This document shows positions 58,586 to 64,000 of a stretch of 64,000 nucleotides of DNA, in pieces. This DNA comes from Microthrixaceae bacterium (GTDB taxonomy: Bacteria; Actinomycetota; Acidimicrobiia; Acidimicrobiales; Microtrichaceae). The stretch is taken from the NCBI GenBank assembly GCA_020845705.1, contig JADLFH010000040.1, positions 62,001 through 126,000 on the forward strand, written 5' to 3'. Position 1 is the stretch's first letter. The number at the start of each line of letters is the position of its first letter. The position numbers and the translations under genes are program-made. The notes under the pieces were generated by a model. It ran no database searches and had not been told where the DNA came from. It worked only from the letters and a program-made list of their open reading frames with translations.

Positions 58586-60975
58586 TCGATGGTCACGGAG
58601 CCACACGTGAGCAACGAGTTGGGCTGGGACCCGAGGGCATCGAGAGCGAACACACACACCTCGTGCGTGCCGACAGGAAGCGTTGGAGAGCGCCACCTGA
58701 AGCCGTGTGCAGCCCCGTAGCCGGCGAATGCCGCTCCAACATCGAGGCGTGGGTCGTCGGCCCAGCCCGCGTTCGCGCCGACACCATCGACATACACGTG
58801 GATCTCGGTGCTCGCGGCGGTGTCCGGATCGATTGCCCAACCCTCGACAACCACCCGGCGCCCGCTGCGCGCGATCGCGTCCACCCACCCGATGGGTGGC
58901 CCCGACGGTGTCCCAACGCGCCGGCACGCGAGCAGGCGGTTGGGGTCGCCTGTCACGTCGATGGCGAAGACACACACCTCATGTCCTCCGGGCGACAGTC
59001 CGCTGCGGGAGGCCGCGAACCCGTGGCGTGGCCCGTACCCCGGGTGCTGGGCGGCCACGTCGGGGCGATCCACCGTGGTCGGCCCCAGGTCCACACCCAC
59101 CCCGTCCACGTACAGGTGGATCGGGATCGCGCTCGACACGTCGGGGTCCACCGCCCAGCCACCGACATCGAGGGTGCCGTCCGGTCCGGGCTCGATCCTT
59201 TCCACGTTGCCGATGGGAGCGCCTCGGGGCGGCAGCAGGTCGCGACATCCCAACAGGGCGTTGGTGCCCGGGCCTTCGTTGATCGCGAACACGCACACAC
59301 GATGCGGCGCGTCGCTCACCTGCGTCGTCCAACTGAACCCGTGACCAAGGCCCGACAACGGGAACGGCCCTACCAGATCACCACGCTCCTCGGACGTGCG
59401 GCCCAGGTTCGTGCCTACGCCATCGACGTACACGTGGGTCTCCAGTGGATCGCGGACATCAGGGTCCACCGACCAGCCGCGTACCGTGAGCTGCCCATCG
59501 GGTCCGAGACCAGCGATGTCGATCATGCCGGTCGGCGCGCCAGTGGGAACCGTGACGTCGCTACATCGCAGGAGCCGATTCGACCCTGGACCCTGGTTGA
59601 TCGCGAAGACGCACAGCCGATGCAGCCCCGGCGACTGGCCCTCGAACACATGGCTGAACCCATGGGCGGCACCCGTTCGTGGAAACGTGGCAGCCAGATC
59701 GGGGCGGTCGTCGGACGCCGGGCCGAGGTTGTGGCCGACGCCGTCCAGGTAGGCGTGGATCTCCACCGACGCAGAGGTGTTCGGGTCGATCGCCCAGCCC
59801 CGCAACAGGATGGCCCGGGACCCTCCCGCCGTGTCGACGACACCGGCCGGCGACGACGCCTCCGGGTAGCGCAACGCCACCAGCGCCCGAAGCTCCTCGA
59901 TCTTCGCTGCCAGCGCGGCGCCCGGACACGCCGTCGAGCCCACATCGCGGTGGCGGACCACTCGGGGGAAGTTGCGGGTGACCCCCGCGGGGATCGTGGG
60001 GCTGCCGTTCGACGTGTAGTCCACAGAGGACGCCGGATCCACGCCGTAGTTCGCGAACTTCCAGGCGATCACCTCGGCGACGCCGCGCATCGACTCGGCG
60101 GTCGGCGAGGCGGCCGAGAAGTCGCCCAGGACCATGATCCCCACGTTGGCGGTGTTGAACCCCTCGGAGTGGGCGCCAACCGACAGCCGGTCGATGCTGC
60201 CGTCACGCCCCTCCCAGATTCGCCCGAAGCGATCGACGACCAGGTTGTACCCAAGATCCGACCACCCTCGGCCTGCCATGTGGAAGGCCTGCAACGATCT
60301 CAGGATCCCCGCCACGTCAGCGGGCCCGTAGGCGTTCGCCGTGGCGGAGTGGTGGACGACGGCCATCTTCAGCTCTGACGCTTCGCCGATCTGCGCGGAG
60401 GGTGCCCGGGCACCCCACTCTGCTCGGGATCGGATCGCGGGCTGGTTCAGTGTGCCTGCGCCCGCCGTCGGGGCATCGAGGTTGACCCGACCGCCGGTCG
60501 GTCGCACGAGCAGCACATCCGCGTCGGGTCGCGAGCCGGCGGGGAGCCTCACCTGATACCCCGTCGCCTCCCCAACCCAGATCGGATCGGTGACCACCTC
60601 GACGCTTTCGTCATCCGAGGCGATCGGCGGGGCGGCTTCGGTGCTGTCGGGATCAGGACCGTGGCCCTCGTCGACCTCGAGGTCGCGCCATTCCGACCAT
60701 CCTGCCGAGCCCTTCCAACGGACCGAGATCGGACCGGGCACCGATCCGGCGGCGACGCTCACCCCGAGCGTGTTGAACGAAGTAGTGGAGACAGGTCCCG
60801 AGTCGAGCCCGGCCGACCTCTCCGTCGTTGAGGGGAAGCGGAGACGCTCGCGGACCACCCCCTGGTCGGCAACCCAGCTCAGGCTCGGAGCCACGACCGC
60901 GAGGAGGCATCCCCCGATGACCGCGGCGGCCGCCAGCACCGCTGTGCGCCGCGGGGGCCGATCAGCGGGCGACAT
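58582..60975 (-). CDS. Secreted N-acetylmuramoyl-L-alanine amidase/PGRP with four C-terminal repeats
   Basis: RAEWGARAPSAQ...MAVVHHSATANAY...YNLVVDRFGRIWEGRDGSI; four ~105-107 aa GWAIDPD...YVDGVG...HGF...CVFAI repeats. Confidence 0.92.
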   Translation of the reverse strand: MSPADRPPRRTAVLAAAAVIGGCLLAVVAPSLSWVADQGVVRERLRFPSTTERSAGLDSGPVSTTSFNTLGVSVAAGSVPGPISVRWKGSAGWSEWRDLEVDEGHGPDPDSTEAAPPIASDDESVEVVTDPIWVGEATGYQVRLPAGSRPDADVLLVRPTGGRVNLDAPTAGAGTLNQPAIRSRAEWGARAPSAQIGEASELKMAVVHHSATANAYGPADVAGILRSLQAFHMAGRGWSDLGYNLVVDRFGRIWEGRDGSIDRLSVGAHSEGFNTANVGIMVLGDFSAASPTAESMRGVAEVIAWKFANYGVDPASSVDYTSNGSPTIPAGVTRNFPRVVRHRDVGSTACPGAALAAKIEELRALVALRYPEASSPAGVVDTAGGSRAILLRGWAIDPNTSASVEIHAYLDGVGHNLGPASDDRPDLAATFPRTGAAHGFSHVFEGQSPGLHRLCVFAINQGPGSNRLLRCSDVTVPTGAPTGMIDIAGLGPDGQLTVRGWSVDPDVRDPLETHVYVDGVGTNLGRTSEERGDLVGPFPLSGLGHGFSWTTQVSDAPHRVCVFAINEGPGTNALLGCRDLLPPRGAPIGNVERIEPGPDGTLDVGGWAVDPDVSSAIPIHLYVDGVGVDLGPTTVDRPDVAAQHPGYGPRHGFAASRSGLSPGGHEVCVFAIDVTGDPNRLLACRRVGTPSGPPIGWVDAIARSGRRVVVEGWAIDPDTAASTEIHVYVDGVGANAGWADDPRLDVGAAFAGYGAAHGFRWRSPTLPVGTHEVCVFALDALGSQPNSLLTCGSVTIE

Positions 60976-62404
60976 CGGAGTCGACCACCACCTGCCACGG
61001 AGCCACGCCGGGATCCACCGGCGGGTTGAGCGGTATGACGCAGCGGTCCTCGATGCGCCGCTCGACGCAATCCGCTCCGGGTCCCCACTTGAGGACCGGC
61101 CTCGGCGTGATCGGGAAGTCCAAGGGCCGCGCCACCACGATCCACACCAACAGCACGCACTTGGAGGCGGCGATGATCCGACGGGAGGGTCGAGCCGAGA
61201 TCAGGCCGATCAGCAAGGCCGCCGCCGGGATGGCCGTGTAACGCTCGGGGAGCAGCGGCGCAGCGGGCCCGAGGCTCATGAAACCGGCTAGACAACTCGC
61301 CGCGGCCACGCCGACGAGCAGGATCGAGGTGGACGGGCGGTGACCGCCGATCAGCACCACCGCGGCGATGAGGCCGGCGATGACGATCAGCACCTGTGCG
61401 GCGAGAGGGAAGCCGGCCAACAGGTTCGCGGGTCGATCGACGTAAGGGCCCGACAACACGAACGGCCCGAGTGTGCGCTCGACGCTCCAGCGGACCAGGG
61501 TGACCGGCCAGGGCAGATCGCCGCCGTCCAGCGACCGCTCGGCGTGGATCAACACCCATCCCTGGATGCCTGCAGCTGCCCACCACACCGCCGCGATCAC
61601 GAGGGAGTGGATCGAGCGGGTGCGCCACCAGCGGAACACCACGAACGGGGCGAGTACCACACCGTTTGCCCCGCTCAGCACCAACAGGGCCACCGCCGCC
61701 GCCTCCGACACCTTCCCCACCGTCGTCGAGGGGTCGTCCAACAGGATGGTTAGCAGCAGGCCGATACCGCACCACCAGATCACGTTCGTGAGCGTGGCGT
61801 GCAGCTCGGCCACCCGGGGCAGGCAGATCAGCCCCACGAACACGGCGATGCGGGAGACCCAGGTGGGCAGCAGCCACGAGGAGCGTCGACTCAACACCAG
61901 CGAACAGCAGGCCACTGTGATGACGGCGGATCCGAGCGCGTACACCACGGGTGTCCACCGGAACGGCAGCCAGCTCGCGACCATCGCCAACAGGCGTGGC
62001 GAGATGTGGAGGTAACCGGCGTAGGAGTCGTTGACAGCCCTCCAGCCACGCTCGAGGCTCTGGCTCAGGAAGATGGTGCCGTCCTCGGCCCACAACGACG
62101 CAGAGGAGATCGCCGAGGGACGGCGCAGCAGGTACAACCCCACGCCGAGGGCGACCGCCACTGCGGTGCGGCGTTGCGGCGACCCTGGCGGCACCCAGTC
62201 CCGCCACAACGCAACCGTCTCGGCCACGCGACGGCCGGTCCCCCCGGCCTCTGGCTCCTCCACCGGCGCGGGGGCCGGCTCGTCGCCCGCTTCGGTCCCC
62301 GCGTCCTCGCCCGGGGATTCCTCGTTCAGATGAGCCCGTCCTCGACTGCCTGGACGATCCAGGGGATGACTGCGTCGAGGGTCTGATCGAGCGTGGTGGT
62401 GCAC
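60962..62404 (-). CDS. Polytopic membrane protein, possible glycosyltransferase
   Basis: Many TM helices; WAEDGTIFLSQSLERGWRAVNDSYAGYLHISPRLLAMVASWLP; exact start uncertain. Confidence 0.7.
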   Translation of the reverse strand: MHHHARSDPRRSHPLDRPGSRGRAHLNEESPGEDAGTEAGDEPAPAPVEEPEAGGTGRRVAETVALWRDWVPPGSPQRRTAVAVALGVGLYLLRRPSAISSASLWAEDGTIFLSQSLERGWRAVNDSYAGYLHISPRLLAMVASWLPFRWTPVVYALGSAVITVACCSLVLSRRSSWLLPTWVSRIAVFVGLICLPRVAELHATLTNVIWWCGIGLLLTILLDDPSTTVGKVSEAAAVALLVLSGANGVVLAPFVVFRWWRTRSIHSLVIAAVWWAAAGIQGWVLIHAERSLDGGDLPWPVTLVRWSVERTLGPFVLSGPYVDRPANLLAGFPLAAQVLIVIAGLIAAVVLIGGHRPSTSILLVGVAAASCLAGFMSLGPAAPLLPERYTAIPAAALLIGLISARPSRRIIAASKCVLLVWIVVARPLDFPITPRPVLKWGPGADCVERRIEDRCVIPLNPPVDPGVAPWQVVVDSDVAR

Positions 62405-63354
62405 TCGAAGCCCAGCACGTTCTTGGCCTTCTCGACCGAAGGCACCCGCTTCTGGACGTCGTGCTCGAAGGGGTCGTCGGACACATACGCGAAGGGGACA
62501 TCTGGGCCGTTGATCCGCGCCCAGATGTTCTCGGCCAGCTCCAAGACGGTGGTGGACTCAGGAGTCGAGATGTTGAAGTCCTCGTTCAGCGCGGCAGGAT
62601 GGCTCATGCAACAGACGATGCCCTTGGCGAGGTCCTCTCCGAAGGTGTAGTGCCGGATCTGGTTGCCCTCGCCGAGGATGTGGAGCGGGTTCTGCCCCTT
62701 GACGACCTTCTGGACGAGATCGGGGACGACGTGGCTCATCGCGAGCTTCACCGATCCGCTCGCCACCTCGACCTCACCAAGAGCCCGCACCTCGCCGATG
62801 CCCACGCAGTTGAACGGGCGCACGATCGTGAAGGGCAACTTGTACTGATCCCAGGCAGCCTGCGCGAAGTACTCCACTGCCAACTTCTGGAAGCCGTAGG
62901 ACGACAACGGCGGTGGCACCTTGCGCTGGTCGCCTTCGACCGAGGGCCAGTGGTCGGTGGACTCGAACACCATCGAGGACGACAGGTAGGTGACCTTCTC
63001 CAGTGGCATGCCGCGGCGTCGCGCCTCGATCGCGGCGTCACAGCTGGCGCCGATGATCCGCTCGTTCTTGGCGAGCAGGTCGTAGGCGTACTCGTGGAAG
63101 TAGGAGATGCCGCCGATCAGCGCTGCTCCGGCGATCATGTGATCGCAACCGTCCAGCAGCTCGACCATCAGGTCGGTGTCCTGGGCGTCGCCCTCGACGA
63201 AGGTGTAGTCGGGGTTGTCGTCGAAGGTGCGGATGACCCGGCCGTACTTCGAGAGGTTGTCGATGCCGACCACCTGATGGCCCTGTGAAAGCAGTTCGTT
63301 CACGACGTAACCGCCGATGAATCCGGAGGACCCGGTGATTAGGACCTTGCTCAT
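62326..63354 (-). CDS. NAD-dependent nucleotide-sugar epimerase
   Basis: KVLITGSSGFIGGYVVNELLSQGHQVVGIDNLSKYG; YGFQKLAVEYFAQ. Confidence 0.88.
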   Translation of the reverse strand: MSKVLITGSSGFIGGYVVNELLSQGHQVVGIDNLSKYGRVIRTFDDNPDYTFVEGDAQDTDLMVELLDGCDHMIAGAALIGGISYFHEYAYDLLAKNERIIGASCDAAIEARRRGMPLEKVTYLSSSMVFESTDHWPSVEGDQRKVPPPLSSYGFQKLAVEYFAQAAWDQYKLPFTIVRPFNCVGIGEVRALGEVEVASGSVKLAMSHVVPDLVQKVVKGQNPLHILGEGNQIRHYTFGEDLAKGIVCCMSHPAALNEDFNISTPESTTVLELAENIWARINGPDVPFAYVSDDPFEHDVQKRVPSVEKAKNVLGFECTTTLDQTLDAVIPWIVQAVEDGLI

Positions 63355-64000
63355 TGGATTGGGGTTCCTTCTGTGGAGGTGCGGGCAGCGAGGCTCTCTG
63401 CACTTAGGCGGGGGCCGTACGCGAAGCGATACCAGTGCAGGTAGCGGGGCAGCCACGACGCCAGCTTGAAGTTCGAGGTGCCGATGTCGCGGTCGAGCCA
63501 GATCGTCGGGACCTCGGCCACGTACGCGCCGCAGCGACGGGCCTTGGCGACGAGTTCGATGCCGATCTCGAAACCGGCCTCGGATTCGATGCCGACCTTC
63601 TCGACCCAGTCCCGGCGGTACGCCTTGAACGAGTTGGTGGCGTCACGGGTACCGACTCGCGCGAACCAGTACAGGCTGAGCCCGGCCCCCCGCGACAGAA
63701 GCTGCTTGAACCACGGTCCGCCGACCTGGGCACCACCGGGCATGTAGCGCGACGCAGCGACGATGGTGCAGCCCCGTTCGATCAGGCGGACCATGTGCTC
63801 GATCGACTCGGGGTCGTCGGAGCCGTCCGCCATCGTAACGATCACGCAGTCGGCCTTCGCCGCGTCGAAACCTGCGCGGATCGCCTTGGCGGGACCGCGG
63901 CCGAGTTCGTTGAGGACCCCGCGGACGCGTGGGTCACGCTCGCCGAACGCCTCGACGAACGGCACCGAGCTGTCATCGAGCGAGTCGTAGACGACCAGTA
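63351..64000 (-). CDS. GT2 glycosyltransferase (dolichyl-phosphate mannose synthase-like), truncated by window end
   Basis: GPAKAIRAGFDAAKADCVIVTMADGSDDPESIEHMVRLIERGCTIVAASRYMPGGAQVGG; frame open to 64000. Confidence 0.88.
   Translation of the reverse strand, partial: LVVYDSLDDSSVPFVEAFGERDPRVRGVLNELGRGPAKAIRAGFDAAKADCVIVTMADGSDDPESIEHMVRLIERGCTIVAASRYMPGGAQVGGPWFKQLLSRGAGLSLYWFARVGTRDATNSFKAYRRDWVEKVGIESEAGFEIGIELVAKARRCGAYVAEVPTIWLDRDIGTSNFKLASWLPRYLHWYRFAYGPRLSAESLAARTSTEGTPIQ

Noticed and set aside
58423-60378. 651-aa plus-strand ORF opposite the amidase
   Set aside because: Shadow ORF of the repeat-containing amidase; composition and lack of motifs typical of GC-rich antisense frames.

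Overview
High-GC actinobacterial-type chromosome segment (Acidimicrobiia-like is my guess) with about 60 supportable protein-coding genes and no rRNA, tRNA, CRISPR or intact mobile element that I could see. The backbone is housekeeping plus cell-envelope: prfB-secA-hpf-comF-ahcY; bifunctional PGI/PMI-Trm112-PMM; large glycosyltransferases; CPBP protease; DUF3499; ftsH; DUF5719/GT2; gmd and reductases; cofD-cofE; GDP-mannose pyrophosphorylase-like; GT4 genes; fcl; UXS-like; ugdH; LCP ligase; pabB/pabC; birA/acc; LpdA-like oxidoreductase; a HTH-nucleotidyltransferase pair; a PGRP amidase with four tandem ~106-aa repeats. The order resembles the M. tuberculosis secA1-sahH-manB-fbiA/fbiB-LCP-birA-accA3-lpdA neighbourhood. 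The most unusual signals are non-coding: (i) a 72-bp tandem repeat array with ten copies of TGAGGCA between the divergent lcp and pabB promoters; (ii) a perfect 26-bp hairpin next to a 67-nt G/T-only tract between hpf and secA; (iii) a dispersed ~52-nt palindromic element present twice about 30 kb apart; (iv) a recurring TANNNT-N6-RTG leaderless start signature that reveals a 14-codon leader ORF overlapping (GTGA) a sugar reductase gene and an unlisted 59-aa membrane smORF; (v) a LexA-type box on the dinB start codon and a perfect ArsR operator. All calls are from reading the sequence; no database search was run.
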